The position numbers and the translations under genes were made by a program. Shown here one piece after another: positions 9,691-20,021 of a stretch of DNA of 64,000 nucleotides; the stretch's first letter is position 1; each line of letters starts with the position of its first letter. Source of the DNA: Athripsodes cinereus (lineage: Eukaryota; Arthropoda; Insecta; Trichoptera; Leptoceridae); contig OX388317.1 of the NCBI GenBank assembly GCA_947579605.1, forward strand, positions 25,129,384-25,193,383, in the 5' to 3' direction. The notes beneath the pieces were generated by a model. It was not told the DNA's origin, did no database searches, and saw only the letters and a list, made by a program, of their open reading frames with translations.

Positions 9691-10185
9691 ATCCAATTCA
9701 TTCACTATTTGACTTTGTTTTACGAGAAAACTGAATCCAGCCTCCTCTATTCAGAACATCTCGACGCCTTTCTAGGACATAATATCTATTATTATCTTAA
9801 ACATTTTGACTGTTCAAAATTCATTTGAACTATGAGAAATTAATCTATGCTGGTTTTAATTAATGTGAAAAATTAGTTTGTTTTTTTTTTTGTAAAATTC
9901 TTTGCAATTAGAATACCTACAGTAAAAATAATAATAAATGGATATAAAAATGTATTAAATGGTTTAACTGATATACCAATCTGTGAAAGCGATAAAAATA
10001 ATAAATTATGTTTGAAATATTTGAAAATAAAATCATCTTAAAAAAAACTGTTTTTCATTTACTATACAAGAACACCTGGTATCAAATCAATTGAGCAAAA
10101 TCATGCTTGTCATACAACTTTTTTCAATATTATTTTTGTAAAAATTTACAATAAAACGGCACAACAATATTAACACATGTCAAAA
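9691..10185. other. Exon 4 downstream region
   Basis: AT-rich with AATAAA near 10025 as a plausible polyadenylation signal for exon 4. No repeat or gene recognised. Confidence 0.45.
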
Positions 10186-10189
10186 AAGA

Positions 10190-10460
10190 CAAAAGATTTG
10201 GACATGTGGAGCGAATTGATGAAGAAAGGATGAAGAAGAGAGTGTATATATCTGTAAGAGGGGGTGTGAGCAAACGCGACGTCCGAGGCTGGATCCTACG
10301 TGGCTGGACTATGTGAATCAGATTCTCAATACTGCCCGCGTGTTGAGTAAGAGAGAAGAATTAATTGCATGAAGATGGAAGAAACGAAAAAAGTATGTAG
10401 GAATTGTGCTGTGTTGTGGCGTTCCTTCCTCTTCCTACCCCACTAGGGATACGGCGCGAG
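10190..10460 (+). mobile_element. LINE C-terminal fragment ('VERMNEDRM' family)
   Basis: The order 'ggacatgtggagcgaattga', a basic segment, 'ctgcccgcgtgttgagtaag', then 'cactagggatacggcgcgag' matches in order the C-terminus of the minus-strand copy at 57461-58009. It is frameshifted and not a working gene. Confidence 0.6.
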
Positions 10461-10568
10461 TGTGTATTATAGCAAAGTAGTAATTCATTAATTTTATTGT
10501 CGTGCCTTTATATACTTTTATTGTCGTGCCTTTTATACACTTTCCCTTTGAAAAAAAAAATTTATGAC

Positions 10569-10611
10569 AACTTCAGACAAATAAAAGTCGAAAGTTAATT
10601 TGTCTGAAGTT
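10569..10611. promoter_or_regulatory. Perfect hairpin 42 nt upstream of exon 5 acceptor
   Basis: The arms aacttcagacaaat (10569-10582) and atttgtctgaagtt (10598-10611) are exact complements with a 15-base loop. In the pre-mRNA this would form a stem in the zone where branch points normally lie. Whether it affects splicing or is just a tiny MITE is unknown. Confidence 0.4.
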
Positions 10612-10653
10612 ATTTTTTTTACCGTTATTACATAGTATGTTTTTTTGTTTTAG

Positions 10654-10886
10654 TGTATTATACTCGATCTAAAAAGGGCGCAATCCTAGCAATAGTGGAT
10701 GGATACTCGTACAGCAGGGAAAAGGGCAGCACTGCCACCAGATGGTGGTGTTCAATGGGTATAGGGAGCAAACGTTGCAAGGCATCAGTCAAGTTAGAAA
10801 ATGATCAAATCGTGTCTGCATCAGGTGTTCACATTCACAACAAACCAAGATTCTGTTTTGTGAACGGTGTTCTTATAAGAATGTAA
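10654..10886 (+). CDS. mod(mdg4): FLYWCH terminal exon 5
   Basis: Acceptor tttttttgttttag then TG. It encodes 77 residues, VYYTRSKKGAILAIVDGYSY, a linker three residues longer than in exon 1, then W31-W32-C33 (a second Trp in the x position), C42 and H60-I-H62, ending FVNGVLIRM. AATAAA near 11031 could serve its 3' end. Its immediate 3' flank is itself duplicated (10905-11050 against 11075-11210). Confidence 0.86.
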
Positions 10887-10904
10887 TTCGACTGTACTTG
10901 TAAA

Positions 10905-11210
10905 TTTACTGGAATTTCATCTTGAGGAAATTTGTATAAAGTAAATTAATTATAATCATGTTAAGTATATTAATAATCACATTCCTATGTTCGAAAATAC
11001 ACATTTTTAATTATTGATAACAAAACATATCAATAAACAAAACCATAAAAATGGAATTCGACATAAGAATTTTGTTCGAAAATTTTTGTGAATTAACTGG
11101 ATTTCGTCTTGATAAAGTATGTATATAGAAAATTAATGGTAATCATATTATTATTTATCAATAATCACGTTCCTGTTTTTAAAAATACACAAATATACTT
11201 ATGTATAGCT
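10905..11210 (+). repeat. Local direct repeat in exon 5 3' flank
   Basis: 'aactggaatttcatcttgag' (10908) and the following roughly 140 bp recur as 'aactggatttcgtcttgata' (11095) with similar order. The exon itself is not part of the second copy, so this is a partial tandem duplication of flank only. Confidence 0.5.
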
Positions 11211-11459
11211 ATATGCTTGTCAATAACAAAACAAAAATTTTGTTTGCTGACAATCCCTCAAACTTCATCTTACCATGAAACAGTACATCTCCTATTCGTT
11301 CAAACGTTCTCCTATTGACCCTTAAACCTTTTACTATTAACTGTCGATTCCCGTTCTATTAACTATTAAGTCTCACCTTATTGACCATCAAATCTAGCCC
11401 CGTTAACAATCAAGTCTTCATGATCGTGATAATTAAATTGAGCGGGACTTCTGTGAAGC

Positions 11460-11720
11460 ACACGGCAATTGGTATCCTCATCTTTTCCTTAAGTTTTTGA
11501 GTATCCTATAAAAGGCAAGAGTTTGAAAATGTAAAGACAGTTTACATCTTAAATTCCTCGAAGAGGTCTGCCACCCGTCCTGAACGTCTTATTTTTTGTT
11601 GGCACGGAGAGGACAGCTTGCATGTTTGTAACATACGTCTGATCTGCTGGCTACCCCACTTATGGATTACGCCGCAATAGTATAGAAGTAGTATAATGTA
11701 GTAGTATTTTTTAATAAAAG
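11460..11720 (+). repeat. Repeat A copy
   Basis: A long copy: 'gagtatcctataaaaggcaa', 'cgtcttattttttgttggca', 'tctgctggctaccccactta', then a GTAGTA-rich end. It also carries a short duplication in its middle (11525-11560). Confidence 0.65.
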
Positions 11721-12079
11721 TATGTTGAAATAATTTATTGTAAGCTTTTATTATATTTATCACCTAATAAGAATAGATTTACTAGTGACTGTATTATATT
11801 TGGAACAACTTTGTGAAAGTTCATTTTAATAAAATTTAAATAGAATAAAAATAAAAACATTGTTTTCTTCCACTGCACTCAGAGGCCTTTCTGTATATTT
11901 TTTTTTTTTTTAGAAAATTTTAGTGCCAATGTTCGACACTGGTTCAGTTGGCCTGAATGGTATGATTTGAAAAGCCCATCTTTTTATTTTTCTAGAAAGT
12001 ATGTCGTACAACTAAATAATAAAGTATGTCCTAGAACTAAATATAAAAATATATTACAGTAATTTTATTTTTATTTCAG

Positions 12080-12345
12080 TGCAATACACTCAATCACAAA
12101 AAGGCGCAACGCTAGCAATGGTGGATGGATTTACTTATAGCAGAGAAAGAGGAAACAGATGGTCGTGTTCGATGCGTACTCAAAAAAATCAATGCAAAGC
12201 GCAAGTCAACATAAAAAATCATTACGTCGTTTCTGGAAAATTCACTCACACACACGAGAGACGAATCATGTGGAAAACTTTTCCGTTCAATGCTAAAATA
12301 TCCAACAGTTTTGTAGATAATTATCAATATCATTCAATGATGTAA
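12080..12345 (+). CDS. mod(mdg4): FLYWCH terminal exon 6 (divergent tail)
   Basis: Acceptor tttttatttcag then TG. It encodes 88 residues. The finger is standard (VQYTQSQKGATLAMVDGFTY, W28-x-C30, C39, H57-T-H59), but after HERR the peptide leaves the family pattern: instead of PKYxxVNGxxIRI it reads IMWKTFPFNAKISNSFVDNY to a later stop. An old indel just after the His pair is a likely cause. The finger should still fold; the tail may be non-conserved. Confidence 0.82.
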
Positions 12346-13190
12346 AGGGTTACGATAATTGTCAATGCCGTAAATATTTTTTGTATCTGACTTATGCTGT
12401 GAATAATTTTAAATATTTAATTTATTTTTTATTTGTTTTATTTCTGAATTGTTTATACTGCGTAGTATAAGCATGCCTATGTACAAAAAACAGATCTATT
12501 TTATTTATAATTTAAAAATTTTTATTATCTCAAACTATTTAAGAGAAAATTTTCTTGGGTTAAGAAAACAAGTTCTTTATTATATTGTCTTGGGCTAAGA
12601 ATATTTCCCTGAGTTAAGAAAATGAGTTCTTTTCAATGAGATTGAGAATTTTGATATCTTTTTGAAGAAAAGATTATTATCTTGTTTTGAAAATTTTAAC
12701 TATTTTTTTGTCCGAGAGGTCTTTTTTAATTAAGATTTTTTTTTTGCTCTTTCATGTTAATGAAAAATTTCTCAGGTTGAGAAAATAATTCTTTGGTTAA
12801 AACAAAACTAAAGTTTCTCAACTCAAGGCAGGCGTTTCTTAACTCTTGACAGGAGAGGTACTATGTACGATTATGTTCTATGTACGATTATGTTTGTATG
12901 AAATTGATACTGTTTCAATATTGAAATACACCAATGTTTAAAGTATTTTATTGATTGGTGAAGGTTTTCGTTTTATTATTTATTTTAAAATTATTGTTAA
13001 TATATTTTATTGATGTAAAAGGCTTAAAGCCATTGATGAGAGAAATAAATAAATAATACTCTACAAATCTCTCGTTTCGGGTGGATTGATCGACAAAAAT
13101 ATACAAAAAAATCTTTTAATTATGTAAATAAATTGCGATAGGAATAATATGGAATGAAAGTTTGCGTAATAACCAAGGTAAATGTAAATA
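12346..13190. other. Gene-free AT-rich stretch with short internal repeats
   Basis: Loose repeats of a 'ttgggttaagaaaa' type unit occur between 12550 and 12840. AATAAATAAATAA at about 13042 is the first strong polyadenylation-like site after exon 6. No gene is seen. Confidence 0.4.
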
Positions 13191-13460
13191 AGTTACGGTG
13201 GATTGGGCATGTAGGAAGAATGAATGAATGTCTGGGTGAAAAAGAAGATATACATGGCTGAAGAAGAGAGTGCTCGTATACATAGCTATACGAGGATTAA
13301 ATGGCTGGACCACGTAGATCTAATCCTAAAAGATGGATTCGTTCAGAGTACCTACAATGAACAGGAGAGCATGCATCAGAATTTGCACAGATGTGATGGA
13401 AATAAAATGCGTTTGTAAGGACGGGAGTAAGTGGTGCTCGATTTTTTCTGTCTACCTCAC
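13190..13460 (+). mobile_element. LINE C-terminal fragment
   Basis: Same family as 10190-10460. It reads 'ggattgggcatgtaggaaga', then 'aatggctggaccacgtagat', 'cctaaaagatggattcgttc', and 'tgtctacctcacgaagaagc'. It is degenerate and not translatable throughout. Confidence 0.55.
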
Positions 13461-13499
13461 GAAGAAGCGACATGTTGGTGTGTTTAGAAATAAATAAAA

Positions 13500-13755
13500 C
13501 AAATGTTTTATTCTACTATTTATTTTATTTGACGAGGGAGACGCCTTTTGTCTTGTTAGGACATTATCAATCTCAATGTCCTAATAAGACGAAAGACGTC
13601 TCTCTTGTCAAATGAATGTCTTAACAAGATTACAGACGTCTTTCTCGTCAAATGAATGTCTTAACAAGACGAAAGACGTCTTTCTCGTCAAATAAAATAA
13701 ATAGTAGAATAAAACATTTGTTTTATTTATTTTGCTATGGAGTTCTACTACCTAA
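13500..13755. mobile_element. Fold-back MITE ('gaaagacgtctttctcgtc' family)
   Basis: The outer arms 'aaaacaaatgttttattcta' and its inverse (13495-13530 and 13695-13730) enclose alternating 'cgaaagacgtc' and 'aacaagac' blocks repeated three times. Relatives occur at 14495-14770, 33255-33440 and 41820-41960. Confidence 0.6.
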
Positions 13756-13984
13756 ACACCGACACAGTGAATATATATGGTGTGTATACATGTATGCAAT
13801 CTCAAATATCCTATTATCATGTATTTTAAATGTTTGAAAACACTGTAAATAATTTAAAATGTCTGTCAATACTGAATAAATTTCAGAATTTGTCAGTTAG
13901 CTGAATTTCTGTACTCTGTGTTGTGTAAAATGTGTAACTATTAAATAAATGTATTTATTGAAATGAATGTATGTTTTTTGAATT

Positions 13985-14320
13985 TAATGTTTCATTGTTG
14001 ACATTGTGAAACAACATTTTAATAATATAAAGTAGGTATAATATAACACTGTTTTTTGTTTCACATTAATGTATACAAACTATACCACAATTAAGTCTAG
14101 CGCTTTCACCAGTAAACTGGCATCATCAGGGCATAGTTTAAATTCAAATTATATATATATACATACAAACAAACTCTATATAAACTCAATCAAAGAGTTC
14201 ATACTCCGCCTTGATGACACGAATTTATTGTTGAAAGCGCTAGGCGTAATTGTGGTATACTTTGTATACATTAATGTGAAACAAAAAACAGTGTAATATT
14301 ATATTTTATATTATTATGTA
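13985..14320. mobile_element. Non-autonomous Penelope-like inverted pair
   Basis: Two termini related to those at 159-803 face each other: 'gaaacaacattttaataata' on the left, and on the right the inverse of the left 'tttcacattaatgtatac' block. There is no endonuclease frame between them. Each end carries a hammerhead-like motif, intact-looking on the left (minus strand), decayed on the right (plus strand). Confidence 0.6.
14093..14132 (-). ncRNA. Hammerhead-ribozyme-like motif
   Basis: On the minus strand: CUGAUGA, U, GCCAG-UUUA-CUGGU, GAAA, GCGCU, A. Compared with the 273-312 motif, one stem II pair has changed from A-U to G-C on both sides, which is a compensatory change. Stem I is weaker here. 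The right-hand partner at 14206-14245 (+) keeps CGCC/GGCG and GAAAGCGCU but has UUGAUGA in the core. Confidence 0.55.
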
Positions 14321-14494
14321 TGTATATTTTTTCATTAAATGTATTTTCTGTATCTATTTGATACCTAGAATCTTGGAATAGAAGAGATCGCGCATTTTTT
14401 TCTGTACAACAAAAGATTTTTTTTTTATTATGAATAAGAGTCTTGTGAAATAAAAGGTTAAACAATTACTATGAAGATTGGATAAATTGAAATA

Positions 14495-14770
14495 AGCGTT
14501 TCGTTCTGCTATGGATCAAACAAAAACGAGACAGACGTCTTTCGACTTCTTAAGTCATTCGTTCATAACTGGAAGTCGAAAGACGACTTTCTCGTGTTTG
14601 TTCAATCTACATAATATTATAGTAGAACGAAACATTTGTCTTTCGACTTCTTAAGTCATTCGTTCATAACTGGAAGTCGAAAGACGACTTTCTCGTGTTT
14701 GTTCAATCTACATAATATTATAGTAGAACGAAACATTTGTTTCAATTTCTCCAATTATGGAATTATACTA
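14495..14770. mobile_element. Fold-back MITE with internal tandem duplication
   Basis: A block of about 98 bp containing 'ttaagtcattcgttcataac' and 'aacgaaacatttgt' occurs twice in a row (about 14541-14638 and 14639-14736). Outer ends are the inverse of one another around 'cgaaac..ttgtttc'. It belongs with 13500-13755 by its 'tcgaaagacg.ctttctcgt' core. Confidence 0.6.
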
Positions 14771-14847
14771 CTTGTACAAGTTAAAGACCCTATAAATAAA
14801 ATTCCCTTTAGTGTTAAATTCTAATAGTTATATTTTTCTTATTTCAG

Positions 14848-15086
14848 TACAATTTACTCGCTCTCAGAAAGGCGGCTCGTTAGCTTTAGTGAATGGATAC
14901 AGTTACAGAAAAAAAGGTAGAAGAAGATGGGAATGCTCAATGGGATCAGGAAAAAGACCCTGTTCAGCGTCAATCGTCTTAGATGATAACATAGTTATAT
15001 CTCAAAAAGGCATTCATAAGCACGATAAACCTACATTTTGTATTATAAATGATAAATTTATAAGATTGCAATCATATAAAATCTAA
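14848..15086 (+). CDS. mod(mdg4): FLYWCH terminal exon 7
   Basis: Acceptor tatttttcttatttcag then TA (Val). It encodes 79 residues: VQFTRSQKGGSLALVNGYSY, W28-E-C30, C39, H57-K-H59. It and exon 8 share VNG for VDG, 'WECSMGS', 'CSASIVLD' in place of CKA, and an IND motif for VNG near the end. The tail adds LQSYKI past the usual stop. The two exons and their acceptor regions are clearly recent duplicates. Confidence 0.86.
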
Positions 15087-15087
15087 T

Positions 15088-15250
15088 ATATAAAATTCTC
15101 GTGTCACGGTGTTTGTTATCATACTCCTCCGAAACGGCTGAACCGCTTTTAATGAAATTTTGTGTGCTTATCGGGTAGGTCTGAGAATCGGCCAACATCA
15201 ATTTTTCATACCCTTAAAAGTTAGGGGTGGTCCACCACGATTTTTTTTTA
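15088..15250 (+). mobile_element. Widespread insect repeat end (Helitron-like?)
   Basis: Begins 'ataaaattctcgtgtcacgg' and continues 'ctcctccgaaacggctgaac' and 'gggtaggtctgagaatcggc'. I recognise this as a sequence common in insect genomes, often placed with rolling-circle elements, but I see no diagnostic 3' hairpin. It begins only a few bases after the exon 7 stop codon. Confidence 0.35.
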
Positions 15251-15434
15251 ATTTCTTGGTCATTTTTTTTTATTTTAATTTTTTATGATGAGGCATTAAT
15301 AAATACACACAGCCCTAAATTTTCACCCTTCTATCATCAACCCCTGTTTTTTGATAGCTATATATTAGTATATGGCATGATGTATATAGCAAATATTTTT
15401 TTTTATTGGATTCTAACTTTTTTTTATTGGAAAT

Positions 15435-15530
15435 GAAATTAAAAGGGCAATTTGCATGTTTTTAACATGCAGATAATCTACTGGCTACTCTAATTATTGC
15501 ATATGCCGTGATGGTATAGTACTAGTAGTA
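15435..15530 (+). repeat. Repeat A, 3' fragment
   Basis: Starts 'aagggcaatttgcatg', passes through 'aatctactggctactctaat' and ends 'ccgtgatggtatagtactag'. Confidence 0.5.
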
Positions 15531-15637
15531 GTGAGTTTGACAAAAGTCATTTACTAATTACAAATAAATATATTATTTAGATTATTAAATAAAATAAAAT
15601 AAATATTTATTATTTTGTTTTGTGTTACTGTTGAGTA

Positions 15638-16174
15638 ATGTGGTGTTCTCACTTTGGCGAATATCGCCAGGCACCAAAATATCGCCAGCCATTTGAACCG
15701 TGTGAACAAAATGACAGCTAGTCTGAAACGATAAAAAACCAGTAGAAACGATATCGTCTCGAATTGACCACCTTCCAACTTTTCGGCCGATTGAACGAAT
15801 CGCGCATGCGCAGATGTGCGCGGCGTTCGTATCTATGGTAAAGACTTTATAACCTATAAATTTTACAATGTTTCCCGCTTCGTGACAGCTGTTATCTTTG
15901 TTGTTGGTTTGTGGCGTTTGTTTCCATAATTAAAAGGCGCCTTATAACTTCTACTATAACATTTTCGACTAAAAATAAACACTTCGCGATCTCCATCTCG
16001 ACGCCATTTTGAAAACAGTGTCAAAATCAAAGCGCATCTGACAGATCGTTTCTATATTGGTGGACTGTGTGAACAGGTGTGACGATCAATGGATGTCCAG
16101 CGAATTTTGTTTTTTCGCCTGGCGATATATTTTGAAATTTGCCTGGCGATATTCGCCAAATGTGAACACCCCAT
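15638..16174. mobile_element. MITE with 34-bp terminal inverted repeats
   Basis: The left end 'actttggcgaatatcgccag' (15651-15670) and the right end 'ctggcgatattcgccaaatg' (16143-16162) are inverted matches extending about 34 bp to 'atgtggtgttc' / 'gaacaccccat'. The interior of about 470 bp has 'gtgtgaacaaaatgacagct' and its rough inverse near 16070, but no frame. Confidence 0.7.
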
Positions 16175-16183
16175 AAGACTAAC

Positions 16184-16226
16184 GCACGACCGGTTTCGCG
16201 AACTCCAAGTTCGCATCATCAGGTGC
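16184..16226 (-). ncRNA. Hammerhead-ribozyme-like motif
   Basis: Minus strand: GCAC, CUGAUGA, U, GCGAACU-UGG-AGUUCGC, GAAA, CCGGU, C, GUGC. Stem I is 4 perfect pairs and stem II is 7 perfect pairs. The last A of GAAA starts the self-complementary ACCGGU, which would form stem III. The residue at the cleavage position is C. This is the best formed of the three in this window, with the same single extra U after the core. It directly abuts the MITE ending at 16174 and lacks any protein part. Confidence 0.65.
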
Positions 16227-16624
16227 TGATCTATACTATACTATTTGTATTATTATTGTCCTGTTGTATTTTATTCTCTGAATCTTAATTATGTACCTTA
16301 TATTTTCTTAATAATTTTACTCACTTCCAAGAGAGAAGTAATATAAAAGATTCCCTCGATGGCGGATTTGGTCGGCAACCGTGCATCGTTTTGTACTTTT
16401 TTTTTATTATTATTACTGTGAAATTGTAAGCTATTTCATTATAACTTTGTATGCAAGACAATAAAATTAATAAATAATTGTGTTCTTTTATTTTTTAAAT
16501 TACAGAAAATAGTGGGAGCCCAATTCAATGACGGATGCTCCGTAAATTAAAACAATATATTTAATAGAATTAAATTAGATTTAAAAATAAAACCCTGTAT
16601 TACTTTCAGTATCTATGTATAATA

Positions 16625-16745
16625 TTTGACTGGCATTTCGGGTAGACACTCATCATCAGTGATTTTTTATTAGTTTTTATAAGATGTATGCAGCTAGTCT
16701 GATGGCTACCCCACTTGTAGGGAATGCCACGATGGTACTGTTGAA
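16625..16745 (+). repeat. Repeat A, fragment
   Basis: The middle and 3' part of the repeat: 'gtatgcagctagtctgatgg', 'ctaccccacttgtagggaat', 'ccacgatggtactg'. The TAG run at the end is lost. Confidence 0.5.
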
Positions 16746-17138
16746 GTATTTTTAAATATCTGAATACAAACATGTAAAAGATTCGCGTGTATAAATAAGT
16801 TGTCTTCTTGTAAAAGATCAATTCATCGAACGACGGTTCTTGGTGGAAGTTCTTATTAATAATTTTTAAAATGAAACACGATATATAAGTAGTTATTTCA
16901 CAATTGACTTTATTTATTTTTGCGAGCCGGCTTTCATTACAAGTTAAGTATGTGACAAACAGAAAACAATAGGTAAAAATTAAAATTAAAGAAGTGTGTT
17001 ATTATCATGTATCTTCAACCATATTATTATAATTATGAGCCTCTGTGGACGGTCTTATATCAAACATCAAACATTTCATTTTAAAAATTATTGTCTTCTT
17101 GTGTTAAATTCTTATAAATTATATTACTTTTATTTCAG

Positions 17139-17362
17139 TACAATTTACTCGCTCTCAGAAAGGCGGTTCGTTAGCAATAGTGAATGGATACAGTTACAGA
17201 CATAAAAAGGCTAGAAGATGGGAATGTTCTATGGGATCAGCAAATAAACGTTGTTCAGCGTCAATCGTCTTAGATAATAACATAGTTATATCACAAAGAG
17301 GTATTCATATGCACGACAAACCTAGATTTTGTGTGGTGAATGATATTTACGTGAGAGTATAA
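17139..17362 (+). CDS. mod(mdg4): FLYWCH terminal exon 8
   Basis: Acceptor attacttttatttcag then TA. It encodes 74 residues: VQFTRSQKGGSLAIVNGYSY, W28-E-C30, C39, H57-M-H59, ending VVNDIYVRV. The true start lies at the acceptor, well upstream of the first ATG-type codon. It is the duplicate of exon 7, and the similarity extends into the intron ('gtgttaaattct' in both). Confidence 0.87.
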
Positions 17363-17444
17363 TCACATATAACATGAATTGAAATCTTTAAACTTTTTAA
17401 TTCGCACGTTTTAGTTTAATATACGTAGACAATATTAGAGAATC

Positions 17445-17560
17445 GACCGGAATGAGGACAGTGGATGACCTGTTCAGAGCAGCACAGGACAGGGAGGTTT
17501 TCGCCGGAGTGATCGCCAACGTCGGGGGGACCTGACATGGCACAGAAAGAAGAAGAAGAC
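17445..17560 (+). mobile_element. LINE 3'-end fragment with gaagaagaag tail
   Basis: The frame reads DDLFRAAQDREVFAGVIANV before the stop, then 'ggggggacctgacatggcac' and an AGAAGAAGAAG tail. The same end recurs at 18215-18345, 27043-27172, 47080-47195 (+) and 39195-39330 (-). Confidence 0.6.
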
Positions 17561-17639
17561 AATATTGTTCTGGGGCCGGAAAAACGCCTTCTCCAACCCC
17601 TCTACGGCCCTCAATCTTCCCTTCTATGACCAGCTTTAG

Positions 17640-18345
17640 GATGGTATATTTTTCTCCTCTCGTGATGTCGTCCCTCTTCTGACTAACAGTCGTATCAGCC
17701 TAAATGTAAATTATTGTTCAGCAGAGCGTTTTTTTGTGTTTTGCTGTGCATATTTTCTTCTCTCCAAGTTATATGACACAGTGTAAATATATTACATTAT
17801 TTTATTTGTACCTATTCTTATATATCTCAGAATCGTTTTTGCGATGAAATTTTGAGGAATTAGTAGATACAACACTTTTTATTTAGAATAATTCGTAAAT
17901 ACGACAACAAATCAGAAGGCTATTCCAGGATAACGGTAACAGTTACAGGTGTGATCTTCAGTGTGAACATGCAGGGCACATGTAAATGTACATTGGTGAT
18001 CATAACTCGATTTCGCCAAAAATGTCAGATACGACAGTTAGTCAGAAGAGGGACGATGTGACCAAAATGTCAGATACGACACTTAGTCAGAAGAGGGACA
18101 ATGTGACCAATATATGTAATTTTTCGCCAAATATGTCAGATACGACAGTTAGTCAGAAGAGGGACGATGTGACCAAAATATGTAATTTTACGGAGCTTTT
18201 TAAAATTATTTTTATTCGAGATTGGGCCGGGATGAGGGGTCTGGAGGAGCTATTTCGTGCTGTCCAGAACAGGAAGGATTTCACCCAGATTGTCGTCAAC
18301 GTCGGTGGGACCCGACAAGACACGTAGATAAGACAATATTGTCTA
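17640..18345 (+). repeat. Tandem repeat block and second LINE end
   Basis: A unit containing 'atgtcagatacgacagttag' and 'tcagaagagggacgatgtga' is repeated three times at 18018-18180. Its inverse occurs once at about 17665-17700, so the block is a fold-back element with an amplified arm. At 18215-18345 follows another copy of the gaagaag-type LINE end (EELFRAVQNRKDFTQIVVNV). Confidence 0.55.
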
Positions 18346-18594
18346 CGTAAATAAAAATATAAACGTGTGTATTAAAAAGTTTAAAGTTTTTAATTCATTG
18401 TATAATATATTGAAAATATCAGATATATTTAATATTTTACAAAAACTGCGTACTAATTTATTATGAATAAAAATATATCTTTTGAGTTTTATTCATAGAC
18501 GTACGTTTTATTCAAGTTTTTATTTTCAGGGTTTTGGACTGTTTTTGGTACATGTGATTTCATTGTAAAACTTTTTCTAGTTTCATATTTCAAT

Positions 18595-18725
18595 TCAAAG
18601 TTGAGACATGCTCCCCATTTTGAATGTCTTTTTTTTATTGGAACAAACATATTTGTAACTTGCAATTAGTCTACTGGCTACCCTATTTGTGGCAAATGCC
18701 GTTATGGTATAGTAGTTGTACTTTG
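18595..18725 (+). repeat. Repeat A, fragment
   Basis: Contains 'catgctccccattttgaatg', then 'ttagtctactggctacccta', ending 'ttatggtatagtagttgta'. Confidence 0.5.
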
Positions 18726-18884
18726 ATAAAATGAGTTTGACAAAAACTTATTTATTAAAAACAAATAAAATTATGATTTAGAGTTTTACCAGTTTCTAAT
18801 AAAACTCAAAATAATATTTTTATATTTTATGTATAGATATGAAGTTTAACAAAATAAAAGCCGAAAATGTTTTAAAAAAAAATT

Positions 18885-19150
18885 ACTACTTACTATACCA
18901 TAACGGCATATCCCACAAGTGGGGTAACCAGCAGAGCAGCTGTATTATAATAAACATGTTAGCTGTCCTTCTTTGCCCGTAAAAAATAAGACAATCAGTA
19001 TGGGCGGCATACCTCATCCCTGAATTCAAGATGTATTTTATATTTAGCAACTGCCTTTATAGGACATTCGAAAAGTAATGAAAAATAACGAGATACCTTC
19101 TCATTGCTGGATTCTCCACGGCTCTTTTGACAAAGAGTTTGACAAAATAT
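18885..19150 (-). repeat. Repeat A copy
   Basis: A nearly full inverted copy: 'accataacggcatatcccac' through 'gggcggcatacctcatccct' to 'gctggattctccacggctc'. With the copy at 18595-18725 it makes an inverted pair about 160 bp apart. Confidence 0.6.
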
Positions 19151-19439
19151 CACATGTCAATATTTGGGTAACTGAATATAAAAATTCAGTAGAACTATAA
19201 AGTCATTTAATTATTCATAAATAAATGTAATCAGAGGTAAGAATTACCTTGTTAGTCTGTTTATCCAAAATAATTAACCAAGTTAATGTTTTTCTTATAA
19301 TTTATTAGATGAAAAATTCACGGGCTGTGCATTGTTTGCACTAAGTATATTTTTTTTATATTTACTGTAAACTTGTATGAAATTATATAATTTTTTTGTA
19401 TAGAAAAAAAAGTGTTTTTCATTTAATAACCATCACTAT

Positions 19440-19600
19440 TAGACAATTAATTTTTAATTCAGCGTTGAAAAATGCTACCTGTTCTGGATGTTTTTTTATT
19501 GACATGGATAGAACATCATGTGTATCATCAGTTTATACAGGCTACTAGTACCTGGTTACGCAACTTGTGGATAATGCCGCGATGGTAAATATATACTAAT
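19440..19600 (+). repeat. Repeat A, diverged copy
   Basis: Begins 'ttcagcgttgaaaaatgcta' and ends 'gccgcgatggtaaatata', with extra bases within the 'ggctactagtacctggttac' part. Confidence 0.45.
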
Positions 19601-20010
19601 AGATCTTATTTTATTTAATCGAAACGAAGTATTATAAGATGAATGCTGATCTAAGAGTAAGTGGAGATGATAAGATGACAACGAATAAAAAATCCATTAC
19701 AATTTTTGGTCACATCTCTGATATTAAGAGAGCCATTTCGAAAGTAACAGTTGGCAAACTATGACGGAAGATTTATTCAATTGACTTATAAATCGGCCAT
19801 CTCTCTACTGCTGGATAAAGGAATCTTCCAAACTTTTCCAGTCGTCACAAACTTGTTTCATCTGCATAAATAATTATTATTGTCCTGCGTTTGAGACAAT
19901 AGAGATGGAATCTCTACCGTCTTTCTTGTTTTTTGAAACCAGTGCAATTCAATGAAATAACTTATTTTTATTTTGTTTTAGTTTGCAATGCCTTAATTAA
20001 TATAACTTTT
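19601..20010. other. Exon 9 upstream intron
   Basis: No repeat family recognised. Contains 'ctgctggataaaggaatctt' near 19810, which resembles LINE-derived text but is too short to place. Confidence 0.35.
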
Positions 20011-20021
20011 CTTTCTTTTAG

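Noticed and set aside
12112..12333. Minus-strand frames opposite FLYWCH exons (also 20018-20248, 27515-27724, 45807-45998, 63420-63932 and others)
   Set aside because: They arise from the codon pattern of the exons on the other strand. I found no FLYWCH or other motif on the minus strand, so there is no support for opposite-strand exons here.
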